A stretch of DNA of 64,000 nt from Pararhodonellum marinum (GCF_015354735.1 NZ_JACEFJ010000001.1:434001-498000), one strand, 5' to 3'. Numbered from the stretch's first letter, positions 19,477-29,801 are shown. A program made the numbers and translations. The notes: generated by a model from the sequence alone, not told the origin.

Positions 19477-20280
19477 TTAGCTATTTTTTTGAAGGTATTG
19501 GACGGTGGCTCCAATGAGTGCATTGTGTCCACAGGGCAGTTCCACCATTTTAAGGGGCCTTATTTTTTGGTAAAAAGAGGACAGGTTTTGGGTGGTTACC
19601 ATTTGGTCGTATGTGCCGAGGAAAAGCCTGCCCGGAGTTTCAAGTCTGTTCCATTCGTTTATGATATGTTTCAGGTCTGGCTGAAAGGGTTTAAAGGCAT
19701 TCCAGGTAAAGTAAATCTGTGCCCGCATGGTTCGGGTGGCCATTTGCTGTTGCACAAATTTTTCAAGGCTTTTTTCTATGAGTCCCATTTTTTTAAGCCT
19801 ACCTATCCATTTGAAAAAAATCTTTGGATGGAAGATTATGTATTTGAACAAGCGGTTGAATATGCCAGGATAAGTAGCCAAACTGTACCATAATCCCGTC
19901 CTGATGCCGTCAGGAGCCATAAGGGTTAAGGAAAGGACATGTTCTGGATACAACTCGAAAGTAATCAAGGAAAATTTTCCACCCATACTATACCCAATCA
20001 GATGGAACTGGTCAAAGGCCTCCTTTTCCTTTAAGGCTTCAATGACTGACTTCCATTTGTTTTTATCCAGTTTGCCTTTGGAATTCTTCCAATTGCTATT
20101 GCCATGAAAGTATATGTCAAAAAAATAAAAACTGTCACCCGGTCTTTTTAACTTTAAAAATTCGGACATGGATTTCATGGATTGTCCGAATCCGTGAAAC
20201 AACAGGTGTACGCACTGTCCGTTTCCGTACTTCTTATAAGCAAGTTTCCCAAAATCAGTCTCCAAATACTGCATGTTCAA
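19477..20280 (-). CDS. Alpha/beta hydrolase
   Basis: A 267-aa alpha/beta-hydrolase-fold protein without a signal peptide. The oxyanion-hole motif is LLFHGFGQSM near residue 30. The nucleophile elbow is GYSMGGKFSL near 96-105, and a C-terminal histidine sits in LPCGHNALIGA. An acidic residue near GTYDQM could complete the triad. Substrate cannot be told. It is divergent from the efflux operon, with 226 bp between. Confidence 0.8.
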   Translation of the reverse strand: MNMQYLETDFGKLAYKKYGNGQCVHLLFHGFGQSMKSMSEFLKLKRPGDSFYFFDIYFHGNSNWKNSKGKLDKNKWKSVIEALKEKEAFDQFHLIGYSMGGKFSLITFELYPEHVLSLTLMAPDGIRTGLWYSLATYPGIFNRLFKYIIFHPKIFFKWIGRLKKMGLIEKSLEKFVQQQMATRTMRAQIYFTWNAFKPFQPDLKHIINEWNRLETPGRLFLGTYDQMVTTQNLSSFYQKIRPLKMVELPCGHNALIGATVQYLQKNS

Positions 20281-20506
20281 TAATAAAAATTTAATTTATG
20301 TGAAAGAAGCAATGGGATTTTAATATTTGAGGGAAAGTGGAGATGTGATCAATTTATGGCATTTTTTTTAAAATAAAGTCAATAATATTTTTTGAATTGT
20401 AATTAATCGGCCTTTTTTCAAAACAATCTGAAAATAAAAAACGTTAGAAACTTTTAATATTCCAAAAGTTTCCTGAGTTTTGTAAAAAATTAACCTCCGT
20501 TTCAAA

Positions 20507-21118
20507 TTGAGTACCAAAGAAAAAATCATAGAAGTAGCTGTGGAACAGTTTATGCGTTACGGCGTGCGTGCAGTGACGATGGATGATATTGCCAGGATGG
20601 CAGGCATATCCAAAAAAACAATTTATCAGGAGTTTGAGGACAAAAATCAATTGGTCAATGAAGTTTTTGCCAACGAAATGGAAAAAGATGAGTGTCAGCT
20701 TAAGGCTTTGTTTGAAGAAGAGGACGGGATCATCAACCATTTTTTTGCCATGACCAAATATTTGAGGAAGCGTTTTGCACAAATGAATCCCATGCTTTTG
20801 CATGAAATTCAAAGGTACTATCCTCAGTGCTGGCAGAGAATTGAGGATTTCAAGACCAACCACATGATCAACGACATCATGATGGTGCTAAATAAGGGAA
20901 AAGAGGATGGGCTTTTCCGACCTGAGATCGATACCCGGATTTTGGCGCAAATGCGACTACAACAAATTACCATGAGCATGGATTCAAGGGTTTTCCCTCC
21001 AGGCGAATACAACATGATGGAAGTTCAGCTGCAGATATTCAACCACTTTCTGCATGGTATCCTTACCGATAAAGGCCGGAAGGCATATGATAAAAAACTA
21101 ATCAATCAGGAATTATAA
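20507..21118 (+). CDS. TetR/AcrR-family transcriptional regulator
   Basis: A 203-aa TetR-type regulator. The N-terminal helix-turn-helix region runs KIIEVAVEQFMRYGVRAVTM, then DDIARMAGISKKTIYQEFED, typical of the family. The C-terminal ligand-binding domain is diverged, as usual. The start is a TTG at 20507; no ATG lies at a suitable place, and the frame just upstream is non-coding. It is 8 bp ahead of the TolC-like gene and very probably controls the efflux operon, including itself. Confidence 0.9.
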   Translation: MSTKEKIIEVAVEQFMRYGVRAVTMDDIARMAGISKKTIYQEFEDKNQLVNEVFANEMEKDECQLKALFEEEDGIINHFFAMTKYLRKRFAQMNPMLLHEIQRYYPQCWQRIEDFKTNHMINDIMMVLNKGKEDGLFRPEIDTRILAQMRLQQITMSMDSRVFPPGEYNMMEVQLQIFNHFLHGILTDKGRKAYDKKLINQEL

Positions 21119-21126
21119 TTTTGGTC

Positions 21127-22509
21127 ATGAATAGCATAAAAAAAGCCATTTTTACCACCTTATTTCTAATGGGTTTAGGAATAGGAAATGCATTTTCCCA
21201 GGAAGTGATCTATGTCACCCTGGATGAAAGTATCAAATACGCTTTGGAGAACAATGTGGATGCCAAAAATGCTCAGTTGGAAATCCTTGCATCCAAGGGC
21301 ATTATCAATGAGAACCTGGCAACAGGACTTCCTCAAATCAATGGGATTTTGGAATGGACCAAGAACCTGCAGCCACCTTTTTTTATCATTCCAGCTGAAG
21401 CCGGTGAAAACTTACCTGGAGGAGGTGGTGACGGTCCGCCGCCTGGCACTAATTTAGGTGATGTGCAATTGATTCCTTTTGCGGTAAACTACCAAGGAAC
21501 CGCTGGAATCAATCTGGAACAGATGATTTTCAATGGCTCCTACTTTGTAGGTCTTCGGGCAGCAAAGACCCTCAAATCCTTAACGGAATTTGATAAAGAA
21601 AAGACAGAGAATGATGTCATTGAAAGTGTTAAAAAGGCCTATTTTACAGTTTTGGTAAACAAGGAACGCAAAACCTTGGCAACTGCCAACTTAGAAAGAA
21701 TTGATGTCCTACTGAGAGAAACAGAAGCGCTCTTCGAAGCGGGTTTTGCCGAGAAACTGGAGGTTTCCAGGGTAAAGGTTCAGCGAAACAACATCAAAGC
21801 TGAGCTTGATAGGATCGAAGCCGCCTCTGAAGTCAGCATGGAATTGCTTAAGCTACAAATGGGTATGCCTTTGAATTATAGATTGGTAGCTACCGAAAAA
21901 CTTGCTGATCTCAATACCGACGAAGAATTGGAACAGCTTCTTCAAAATCCAGGATATAGAAGGGTAGAAATGGATCAGTTGACGACCAATCTCAAACTAG
22001 CCACTTTGGATCTTAAAAACAACCAAGTGCAGTACATCCCAACTATCAATGCAGTCGCTTCCTACCAAAGGTTAACCGGTTCTCAAAGATTCGGCGATTT
22101 TTTTAGTGCAGACAGATGGTTCTCTACCTCTTTTGTAGGTGTTAGGATGGCAATTCCGATTTTTGATGGACTCACCAAAAGCTCACGAATCCAGCAGAAT
22201 AGGGTGCAGATCCAACAGCTGGAAAACCAGAAAGTCTTCCTGCAGGACAATATAGAAAGCGAAATCTTTCAGGCGAAGACCAACCTTAGGAATAACCTAA
22301 GTGCCTTGAGGGTGCAGCAGGAAAACAGGGAATTGGCACTTGAAGTGTTTCAAATGACACAAATCAAGTATTCAGAAGGAGTGGGCTCCAACCTTGAGGT
22401 TGTGGAAGCCGATACGGCATTGAAAGAAGCTGAAATCAATTTCTTTTCGGCATTGTATGATGCCCTGATTGCCAAAGTTGACCTTGAAAAGGCTTTGGGA
22501 ATTCTATAA
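21127..22509 (+). CDS. TolC-family outer-membrane efflux protein
   Basis: A 460-aa outer-membrane channel of a tripartite pump. The ATG at 21127 is preferred over the TTG six bases upstream because it gives a clean signal peptide (MNSIKKAIFTTLFLMGLGIG, cut after NAFS). Long amphipathic helices in two related halves follow, with the repeated OEP signature near ALENNVDAKNAQLEI and near LEVVEADTALKEAEINF. A Gly/Pro-rich loop (GGGGDGPPPG, residues 99-108) is inserted early. It is transcribed with the adaptor and pump genes. Confidence 0.9.
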   Translation: MNSIKKAIFTTLFLMGLGIGNAFSQEVIYVTLDESIKYALENNVDAKNAQLEILASKGIINENLATGLPQINGILEWTKNLQPPFFIIPAEAGENLPGGGGDGPPPGTNLGDVQLIPFAVNYQGTAGINLEQMIFNGSYFVGLRAAKTLKSLTEFDKEKTENDVIESVKKAYFTVLVNKERKTLATANLERIDVLLRETEALFEAGFAEKLEVSRVKVQRNNIKAELDRIEAASEVSMELLKLQMGMPLNYRLVATEKLADLNTDEELEQLLQNPGYRRVEMDQLTTNLKLATLDLKNNQVQYIPTINAVASYQRLTGSQRFGDFFSADRWFSTSFVGVRMAIPIFDGLTKSSRIQQNRVQIQQLENQKVFLQDNIESEIFQAKTNLRNNLSALRVQQENRELALEVFQMTQIKYSEGVGSNLEVVEADTALKEAEINFFSALYDALIAKVDLEKALGIL

Positions 22510-22545
22510 TTTTCTTAAGTAAAAAAAGATCCTACAAAAAACAAT

Positions 22546-23673
22546 ATGAAAACATACAGCCGATTTTTAGCCCTGATCATGATCCTCCTAGCTGCATCCT
22601 GCGCCAAGAAAGAGGAGGTGGATATCAAAAAAGCAGAACTGGAATCCAAGAAAAAGGAGTATTCCCAACTGAAATCAGAAATTGATGCTTTGGAAAAGGA
22701 AATCACTGCCCTCGATCCCCAATTTGGACAGGAACAGAGAAAGTCGATTCTTATCACAACTGTAGATTCCAAGGTGGATGATTTCAGACATTTCGTAGAG
22801 GTCACCGGTTCCGTGGTGTCCAAAAAGAATGTCAACATCAGTGCAGAGGTATCCGGCAGGGTACAGCAGGTAGCTGCAATCGAAGGAATGAGGGTAAGAA
22901 AAGGGGAAATTCTGGCTCGTGTAGATGCAGAAACCCTTGACAGGAACAGAGAAGAACTGGAAAAACAGCTTGAACTCGCGACCATTGTCTTTGAAAAGCA
23001 AGAACGCCTCTGGGACCAACAAATCGGTACAGAGATCCAATTCCTGGAAGCCAAAAACCGAAAGGAAATTTTGGAAAAAAATCTGGCCTCTTTGAAAACG
23101 CAATCGGATAGAACCACGATAAGGGCACCTTTCGATGGAACGGTAGAACAAGTCATGGTTCGATTGGGCGAACTGGTGCAGCCAGGTTTACCCATGTTTC
23201 AATTTATAGGCGAAAGAGACCTCTTTATCGAAGGTGATGTATCCGAACGATATGTTGGGATTTTAAAAAAGGGGGATTCCGTGGAAGTGTACTTCCCTTC
23301 TCTTGATAAGCGCATTACAACCAAGGTAACGGCAATAGGTGCTGTGATCAATCCCAATAACAGAACATTTAAAGCTGAAGTGGCATTACCTGCTATGGCT
23401 GATGTCAAACCCAATATGATCGCTGTGATGCGGATCAAGGATTATGAGCGGGAAAAATCGGTCATTGTTCCCAACTACCTGATCCTTCAAGACAATAAGG
23501 GGGATTACCTATATGTAGTAGAGGACAATGTCGCCAAAAGAAAATACATCAAAAGAGGCAAAACCTACCAGGAAAATACAGAAGTACTGGAAGGCTTAGA
23601 AGGAAATGAAACCTTGGTTGACAAAGGTTTCAGAGAAGTTGGAGAAAACTTTAAAGTCAACATTGCTGGATAA
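22546..23673 (+). CDS. RND efflux periplasmic adaptor subunit (HlyD/AcrA family)
   Basis: A 375-aa membrane-fusion protein with a lipoprotein signal ending LIMILLAASC. An extra lysine/glutamate-rich coiled coil (residues 25-55) precedes the adaptor core. The core has the biotinyl-lipoyl half motifs (VNISAEVSGRVQQV and TIRAPFDGTVEQVMVRLGE), separated by a hairpin of helices, and a beta-barrel plus membrane-proximal domain at the end. It links the inner-membrane pump to the TolC-like channel. It lies 36 bp after the TolC gene and 6 bp before the pump gene. Confidence 0.92.
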   Translation: MKTYSRFLALIMILLAASCAKKEEVDIKKAELESKKKEYSQLKSEIDALEKEITALDPQFGQEQRKSILITTVDSKVDDFRHFVEVTGSVVSKKNVNISAEVSGRVQQVAAIEGMRVRKGEILARVDAETLDRNREELEKQLELATIVFEKQERLWDQQIGTEIQFLEAKNRKEILEKNLASLKTQSDRTTIRAPFDGTVEQVMVRLGELVQPGLPMFQFIGERDLFIEGDVSERYVGILKKGDSVEVYFPSLDKRITTKVTAIGAVINPNNRTFKAEVALPAMADVKPNMIAVMRIKDYEREKSVIVPNYLILQDNKGDYLYVVEDNVAKRKYIKRGKTYQENTEVLEGLEGNETLVDKGFREVGENFKVNIAG

Positions 23674-23679
23674 TTTGAT

Positions 23680-26600
23680 ATGTCACAGATAAAAGAATCC
23701 AATAAGGAAGTCATTAGGGAGTTTGGTTTGTCCTCTTTGTCCGTGGACAATAGAACTTCTGTAGTCATTTTGTCACTCATCATCACTTTTTTGGGAATTT
23801 TTGCTTACCGCACGATGCCCAAAGAAAGTTTTCCTGAGATCGTCATTCCTACCGTTTATGTCGGTACCACTTACCCGGGGAATTCACCGCTTGATATGGA
23901 AAACCTGATTACCAGGCCCATAGAAAAAGAACTGAAATCCCTAAACAACGTCAAAAACATCAAGTCTACCTCCATACAGGATTTTTCATCCATTGTGATT
24001 GAGTTCAACCCCAATGTAGAGATTTCAAAGGCGGTACAGGAAGTAAAGGATGCTGTGGACAAGTCGAAAAGCGAATTGCCTTCTGACTTGGACAGAGATC
24101 CTGACGTCCTTGAGATCAACACCTCCGATATTCCGATCATGAACGTCAACATTTCGGGCAATTATACCCCTGAAGAGCTGAAAAAATTTGGAGAATATCT
24201 GGAAGACGAGATTGAAAAATTGCCTGAAATTTCCAAAGCAGAACTCAGAGGAATCCTGGAGAGAGAAATTCGGATCGATGCGGATATCTATAAAATGGAA
24301 GCCTTGGGTGTAAGTTTTTCGGATATTTCCGAAGCTGTCCAATCTGAAAACGTGGCCATTTCAGGAGGGAACCTGCTCAGCGGGGATTTTAGGAGGACGC
24401 TACGGATCTCAGGAGAATTCAAGGATCCCAGAGAATTGGAAGACATCATCGTCAATACTGAAGAAAACAAGATCGTTTATCTTAGGGATGTGGCCAGTGT
24501 CAATGATACCTACAAGGAGCGGGAAAGTTATGCCAGAAGCAATAAGTTACCTGTAGTCACAATTAATGTGGTCAAAAGAAGTGGGGAAAACCTGCTTGAC
24601 GCCTCTGATAAAATCAAAGCATTGATTGATGATGCCAAAGCCAACCGTTTTCCCCAAGATCTGGAAATCAGCATCACCAATGACCAATCCAAAGAAACCC
24701 GGACTCAGGTCAATGACCTTGAAAATTCCATTATTTCAGGTGTGATTTTGGTGATTTTGGTTTTGATGTTTTTCCTGGGCTTTAGAAATGCATTGTTTGT
24801 GGGGATTGCTATACCGCTTTCCATGTTCATCTCCTTTTTGATTCTCAATGCCTTTGGGGTGACGCTCAATCTGATGGTTTTGTTTTCCCTGATCTTGGCT
24901 TTGGGGATGTTGGTGGACAACGGGATTGTGGTGGTAGAAAACATCTACCGATTGATGCAGGAAGGAAAAAGCTCTGTCAGAGCAGCCAAAGAAGGGGTGG
25001 GAGAGGTAGCTTGGCCTATCATCACCTCCACGGCCACTACCTTAGCGGCGTTTCTTCCCCTTGCCTTTTGGGATGGTATCATTGGGGAGTTCATGAAATA
25101 CCTACCCATCACTTTGATCATTGTGCTGTCCTCATCCCTATTTGTAGCCCTTGTGGTCAATCCGGTACTCACAGCCATGTTTATGAAAGTACAAGAAGTC
25201 AATCCAAATAAACCAAAAAGAAAACCTCTTATGGTAGCTTTGGTGTTTTCTTCCATGGCCATTATATCTTATCTGGTTGGATGGATTGCCTTTGGCAACA
25301 TCCTTATGATAGCCGCCATCTTTACTTTGATCAATGTGTTCTTCATAAGAAGGGCAATCAGGTGGTTCCAAAATGTTTTTTTGGTCAAACTTGAAAATCT
25401 CTACGAAGGGACATTGGGCTTTGCCCTGAAAGGGAAAAATCCCTATTTCTTTTTCTTTGGGACTGTTTTGCTATTGATTCTTTCAATTTCACTTCTTTTT
25501 GTTCGTTCCCCTCAAATTGTGTTCTTTCCGGATAACCAACCTAGTTTGGTCAATATCTTTGTGGAAAATCCCATAGGTACAGACATTGAAGCGTCCAATA
25601 CTTTCTTGAGTAGAATGGAAGATGATATCAGTGCTGTTTTGGATCCTTATTCTGATATTATAGAATCTGTCATCACTCAGATAGGTGAAGGCACAGGAGA
25701 CCCTATGGAAGGACCTTCTCAGGAAAGTACACCCCATAAGGCCAAGGTTACGATTGGGTTTGTAGAATATCAATACAGACAGGGAATCAATACCAATGAA
25801 ATCATGGAGGAAATCCGCCAAATGGCTGAACAATATCCTGGGGTGGTTATCACAGTGGATAAACAAACCAATGGGCCTCCGGTTGGAAAGCCGATCAATA
25901 TAGAGGTAGCCGGGGAAGTGTTCGAAGATCTTATTACAGAAGTCAACAGGATCCGTGAATTTATTGCTGAGTCCAATATCGAAGGCATTGAAGAACTGAA
26001 GACAGACCTTGTATTGGGTAATCCTGAGTTGATGGTCAATATCGACCGTGAAAGTGCCAGAAGGTTCGGTTTATCCACTTCTACCATTGCCAATGAATTG
26101 AGGACCGCACTCTTTGGTCTTGAAGTGTCAAAATTCAAGGAAGGAGAGGATGACTATCCCATTCAGCTTAGATTAGCGGATGAATATCGCTATGATGTAG
26201 GATCTTTGATCAATAAAAAAATCAGTTTCAGAGATAAACTGGGAAATAAAAAGGAAGTCCCAATTTCAGCTGTCGCTGATCTGCAATATGGTTCTACCTA
26301 CGGGTCGGTAAAGCGAAAAGACATGGAAAGGGTCATCACCATTTCTTCCAATGTCAACGATGGCTTCAATGCAACTGCCATCAATGATCAAATCAAGGAT
26401 TTGCTTAATAATTATGAATTGCCTGAAGGCATTTCTGTTAAGTTTACCGGGGAACAGGAAGAGCAGGAAAAATCAGCAGCTTTTCTGATGCAGGCTTTGA
26501 TGATTGCCATTTCAGTAATCTTTCTGGTGATTGTGGCGCAGTTCAATTCAGTCACTACGCCTTTTATCATCATGGCTTCCGTGGTCTTGAGTACGATAGG

Positions 26601-27087
26601 TGTGTTTCTTGGTTTGACCATCTTCAACATGGAATTTGTGATCATCATGACCGGTATTGGTATCATTTCTTTAGCTGGGGTAGTGGTGAACAACGCCATT
26701 GTATTGATTGATTATACGAATTTAGTAAGGGAAAGAAAACGAAAAGAGCTGGGGATCGGTGAAGATGAATTTCTGTCCTATGATGATCTTTTGAACAGCA
26801 TCATCCAAGGGGGCAAGGTCAGGTTACGTCCGGTGTTGCTTACGGCCATTACTACCGTACTTGGATTGATTCCTTTGGCCATAGGGATGAACATCAATTT
26901 TGGAACTTTGCTTTCCTCTTTTGACCCGCAGTTTTTTGTTGGAGGGGACAATGCAGATTTCTGGGGTCCAATGGCTTGGACTGTAATATTTGGGTTAACC
27001 TTTGCTACCTTTTTGACGTTAGTAATTGTACCTGTCATGTATTTATTGGCAGACAAAGTCAATATGGCTGTTCGAAGAATCAGCTGA
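23680..27087 (+). CDS. RND efflux transporter permease (AcrB-like)
   Basis: A 1135-aa proton-driven exporter, longer than the roughly 1040 aa of AcrB. It has the usual 12-helix, two-large-loop layout. Helix 4 reads ALGMLVDNGIVVVENIYR, where AcrB-type drug pumps have two aspartates (DD); this one has D-N, as in several Bacteroidetes subfamilies. Helix 10-11 contains GIGIISLAGVVVNNAIVLID. The extra length is partly a loop near residues 500-560 and a C-terminal insert (SSFDPQFFVGGDNADFW) before the last helix. Substrate unknown. A strong terminator follows 42 bp downstream, closing the four-gene operon. Confidence 0.93.
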   Translation: MSQIKESNKEVIREFGLSSLSVDNRTSVVILSLIITFLGIFAYRTMPKESFPEIVIPTVYVGTTYPGNSPLDMENLITRPIEKELKSLNNVKNIKSTSIQDFSSIVIEFNPNVEISKAVQEVKDAVDKSKSELPSDLDRDPDVLEINTSDIPIMNVNISGNYTPEELKKFGEYLEDEIEKLPEISKAELRGILEREIRIDADIYKMEALGVSFSDISEAVQSENVAISGGNLLSGDFRRTLRISGEFKDPRELEDIIVNTEENKIVYLRDVASVNDTYKERESYARSNKLPVVTINVVKRSGENLLDASDKIKALIDDAKANRFPQDLEISITNDQSKETRTQVNDLENSIISGVILVILVLMFFLGFRNALFVGIAIPLSMFISFLILNAFGVTLNLMVLFSLILALGMLVDNGIVVVENIYRLMQEGKSSVRAAKEGVGEVAWPIITSTATTLAAFLPLAFWDGIIGEFMKYLPITLIIVLSSSLFVALVVNPVLTAMFMKVQEVNPNKPKRKPLMVALVFSSMAIISYLVGWIAFGNILMIAAIFTLINVFFIRRAIRWFQNVFLVKLENLYEGTLGFALKGKNPYFFFFGTVLLLILSISLLFVRSPQIVFFPDNQPSLVNIFVENPIGTDIEASNTFLSRMEDDISAVLDPYSDIIESVITQIGEGTGDPMEGPSQESTPHKAKVTIGFVEYQYRQGINTNEIMEEIRQMAEQYPGVVITVDKQTNGPPVGKPINIEVAGEVFEDLITEVNRIREFIAESNIEGIEELKTDLVLGNPELMVNIDRESARRFGLSTSTIANELRTALFGLEVSKFKEGEDDYPIQLRLADEYRYDVGSLINKKISFRDKLGNKKEVPISAVADLQYGSTYGSVKRKDMERVITISSNVNDGFNATAINDQIKDLLNNYELPEGISVKFTGEQEEQEKSAAFLMQALMIAISVIFLVIVAQFNSVTTPFIIMASVVLSTIGVFLGLTIFNMEFVIIMTGIGIISLAGVVVNNAIVLIDYTNLVRERKRKELGIGEDEFLSYDDLLNSIIQGGKVRLRPVLLTAITTVLGLIPLAIGMNINFGTLLSSFDPQFFVGGDNADFWGPMAWTVIFGLTFATFLTLVIVPVMYLLADKVNMAVRRIS

Positions 27088-27128
27088 TATAGATTTTAAT
27101 TAAAGGTTGGTGGTTTTTTAAGTGTTCA

Positions 27129-27162
27129 AACCTCCGGAGTCTTGCTCCGGAGGTTTTTTTTT
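27129..27162 (+). terminator. Strong intrinsic terminator of the efflux operon
   Basis: AACCTCCGGAG (27129-27139), loop TCTTG, then CTCCGGAGGTT (27145-27155) followed by a run of Ts. Perfect 11-bp stem. Confidence 0.9.
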
Positions 27163-27179
27163 GTTAAAATTCACCATTA

Positions 27180-27400
27180 AGAAATGGAGAATTTCGATTT
27201 ACGAAGTTTTCGGCTTTGGGCATATTGATTTCGCAGTCTACAAGTCCTTCAGACCGGATTTCGGATTTTCCTTAAAATTTGCTATCTGAGACTTTCATCA
27301 AGTTAAAAAATTAAGAATTTTGAATGATGAACGTCGAATGTCGAATTTCGAGTTACGATTTACGAAGCTTTCAGCCTTGAGCTTTGAGCTCATTGCCTTT
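27180..27400. repeat. Intergenic word-repeat locus
   Basis: The gap between the convergent RND pump and GH95 genes contains GAATGATGAACGTCGAATGT, then CGAATTTCGAGTTACGATTTACGA, then GCTTTCAGCCTTGAGCTTTGAGC. The same words recur, in one or the other orientation, at 47.0-47.8, 49.6-50.0, 59.3-59.6 and 63.1-63.7 kb. ACGAAG and TTCGGCTTTGGGC near 27197 look like a degraded extra copy. No ORF. Confidence 0.65.
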
Positions 27401-27458
27401 CCAAAAAAAACAGGTCTATAGCCAATTAAAAATCCAGAACGCTTGTCAATTGACTTTC

Positions 27459-29801
27459 TTACTCCGTCATGTCCATGACAAAACTTTCTCCCCTGCCCAA
27501 CTCGATTTCAATCTCTGAGGCGCCATATAGCAAGGTGGTGTTTCCTCCTTTTTGGGCAGTGATTTTAAGTTTGGTCAACTGACCCTTTTCCCATGCCATA
27601 TCCAAAGTGTAATTTCCCCTTGCCTTCAATCCGCTGACCTTCCCACTTGACCAGGCTTTCGGAAGAGCAGGCAACAACCGAATGGTATTCGGTTCATGGG
27701 ATTGGAGCAGCATTTCCGCCACTCCGGCAGTATACCCAAAATTCCCGTCAATCTGAAAGGGAGGGTGGGCATCGAAAAGATTGGGATACAAGGAATCTTT
27801 GATCAAACGAAGGACATGTTGGTGGGCCATTTCTCCATCCAGCAATCGGGCAGAGAAATTGATCAGCCAGGCTCTGCTCCATCCTGTTCCCGCACCTCCA
27901 TGTTGCAAGCGGTAATCCAAACTCTTTCTAACCGCAGCAAACAATTCAGGAGAGGAAGTGGCGCTTACTTTGTTGCCAGGATGAAAGGCATAGAGATGGG
28001 ACATGTGGCGGTGGCCCTTTTCAGGTTCCTCATAGGCTCGATCCCATTCCAATATGCGGCCATCATCCCCGATGACCATGCCTGGTCTCAGCTTAGCCAG
28101 CTTTTCGCGAACTTCAGTCAGAAGTTCTGTTTCCAATTCAAGGGTTTCACAGGTTTTAATGTAATTCTCAAATACCTCCTGAATAATTTGCTGATCCATG
28201 GCAGCCCCCATGGTACTGGCCACACTGTCTCCTTTGAGATTGATAAAGCTGTTTTCCGGCGAAGTGGAGGGAGCTGAAACCAACAAGCTATCAATCGGAT
28301 GAGGAATTAGCCAATCGGCATAAAACCGGGCTACCTCAGTCAAAACTGGCAATGTCCTTTTTCTTAAAAAGGAAGTATCCATGGTGAACAGGTACCTTTC
28401 CCAATAGTGTTGCATCAGCCAACCCCCTGCACCGATCCATCCCCCCCAGTAGGCCGTCTGAGCCTGTAGGTAAGTGGTCTGCCAGAGATCAGTGGTGTGG
28501 CCCATTCCCGAACCACGGATCCCAAAAGTTTCTCTTGCGGTTTCTTTTCCACTGCTGATCAATCCATCCGTAAAATCAAAAAATGGCTCATGCAACTCGG
28601 ACAGATTTGTTACCTCAGCTGGCCAATAATTCATCTGATAGTTGATATTGAGGTGGTAATCTGCGTTCCAGGGTGCTGCAATATGCTGATTCCACAATCC
28701 TTGAAGATTGGCAGGGTTGGTGCCTGGACGGGAGCAGCTGATCAAAAGGTATCGGCCATAATCAAACAACAGACTTTCTAAACCAGTATCTACCTCACCT
28801 TCTTTTACCCTTTGAATCCTCTGGTCTGTGGGATACTGCTCCATTGTTGCACCTCCAAGGTCAAGATGCACCCGATTGAATAAGTCTTGGTAATCCCACA
28901 CATGCCTTTCCAAAAGCCTGTTGAAATCCATTTTTTTGATCCGCTGCAATTCTACCAGGTTTTTACCTACAAAATTTGGCTCATAAAAATCCGTATTGGC
29001 AACCAAAACCAATGTGGCTGATTTCACCCCTTCAAACATCAAATGATCCTCTCTGACGAGGAGGTCACCATCTGCCTGGAGAATTTCCAATCGGGTTTCA
29101 AATTTTACCCCATGCAGGATAGGGGTAGGTTTGGAGTCAATCATCCCTTTTCTTTGGGTGACTTCTCCCTCCATAACCAGTTGATTGTGGTCTGTAAAAA
29201 CTTTAACCGTGGGCTCTTCTGCATCTTCAGGCCTGCTTAAACTGATTTTACCATTGATTCCTTTGGGATGTGCTGACGTGATTTTGATGACAAGCACATC
29301 ATCCGCAGCAGAAGCAAACACCTGTTGGGTGAATTTATGTCCTTCGACAAGGTAAGTGACCTTTACTAGCGCTTGTTCCAGATCCAGTTCCCGCCGGTAT
29401 TGGTTGATTTCTTGGTGACCCAGATCCAACCAAAGATCGCCTAAGGTCTGATGGGAACGGGTGATGCCCTTCCTTGAAAATTTCTCCACCAATAGGTCAT
29501 CAGCCAACTTGTTTTCCCCGGCGATCAAAAGCGCTCTGATGGCCTGAATGTCTTCGGGACCACCTATGGCATGTCCCCAGTCCGCATAATTGCCCGGCCA
29601 GAGAGAATCCTCATTGAGCTGTATTCTTTCCATATCCGGCTGGCCGAATACCATGGCTCCCAGCCTACCATTTCCCAAAGGCAATGCTTCTTCCCACTTC
29701 ACTGCAGGCTGTTCGTACCAGAGTGTTTTTTGGGCATGGGTCGATTGAAAAAGAAAGAAGGAAGAGACCAAAAAAAGCACTAAGTGAAAGTAAGATTTCA
29801 T
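27459..29801 (-). CDS. Glycoside hydrolase family 95 (alpha-L-fucosidase or alpha-L-galactosidase)
   Basis: From ATG 29801 the protein is 780 aa with a signal peptide (MKSYFHLVLFLVSSFFLFQS, then THA before QKTLWYEQPA); the upstream in-frame start adds 14 residues and is less likely. The N-terminal domain starts WYEQPAVKWEEALPLGNGRL, a hallmark of GH95. The alpha6/alpha6 barrel carries HLNINYQMNYWPAEVTNL (the Asn pair that activates water), APSTSPENSF (general acid Glu) and QIDGNFGYTAGVAEML. GH95 enzymes remove terminal alpha-1,2-fucose or alpha-L-galactose from glycans such as fucoidan, xyloglucan or mucin sugars. No SusC/SusD pair is adjacent, so it is not in a canonical PUL here. Confidence 0.92.
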   Translation of the reverse strand: MKSYFHLVLFLVSSFFLFQSTHAQKTLWYEQPAVKWEEALPLGNGRLGAMVFGQPDMERIQLNEDSLWPGNYADWGHAIGGPEDIQAIRALLIAGENKLADDLLVEKFSRKGITRSHQTLGDLWLDLGHQEINQYRRELDLEQALVKVTYLVEGHKFTQQVFASAADDVLVIKITSAHPKGINGKISLSRPEDAEEPTVKVFTDHNQLVMEGEVTQRKGMIDSKPTPILHGVKFETRLEILQADGDLLVREDHLMFEGVKSATLVLVANTDFYEPNFVGKNLVELQRIKKMDFNRLLERHVWDYQDLFNRVHLDLGGATMEQYPTDQRIQRVKEGEVDTGLESLLFDYGRYLLISCSRPGTNPANLQGLWNQHIAAPWNADYHLNINYQMNYWPAEVTNLSELHEPFFDFTDGLISSGKETARETFGIRGSGMGHTTDLWQTTYLQAQTAYWGGWIGAGGWLMQHYWERYLFTMDTSFLRKRTLPVLTEVARFYADWLIPHPIDSLLVSAPSTSPENSFINLKGDSVASTMGAAMDQQIIQEVFENYIKTCETLELETELLTEVREKLAKLRPGMVIGDDGRILEWDRAYEEPEKGHRHMSHLYAFHPGNKVSATSSPELFAAVRKSLDYRLQHGGAGTGWSRAWLINFSARLLDGEMAHQHVLRLIKDSLYPNLFDAHPPFQIDGNFGYTAGVAEMLLQSHEPNTIRLLPALPKAWSSGKVSGLKARGNYTLDMAWEKGQLTKLKITAQKGGNTTLLYGASEIEIELGRGESFVMDMTE

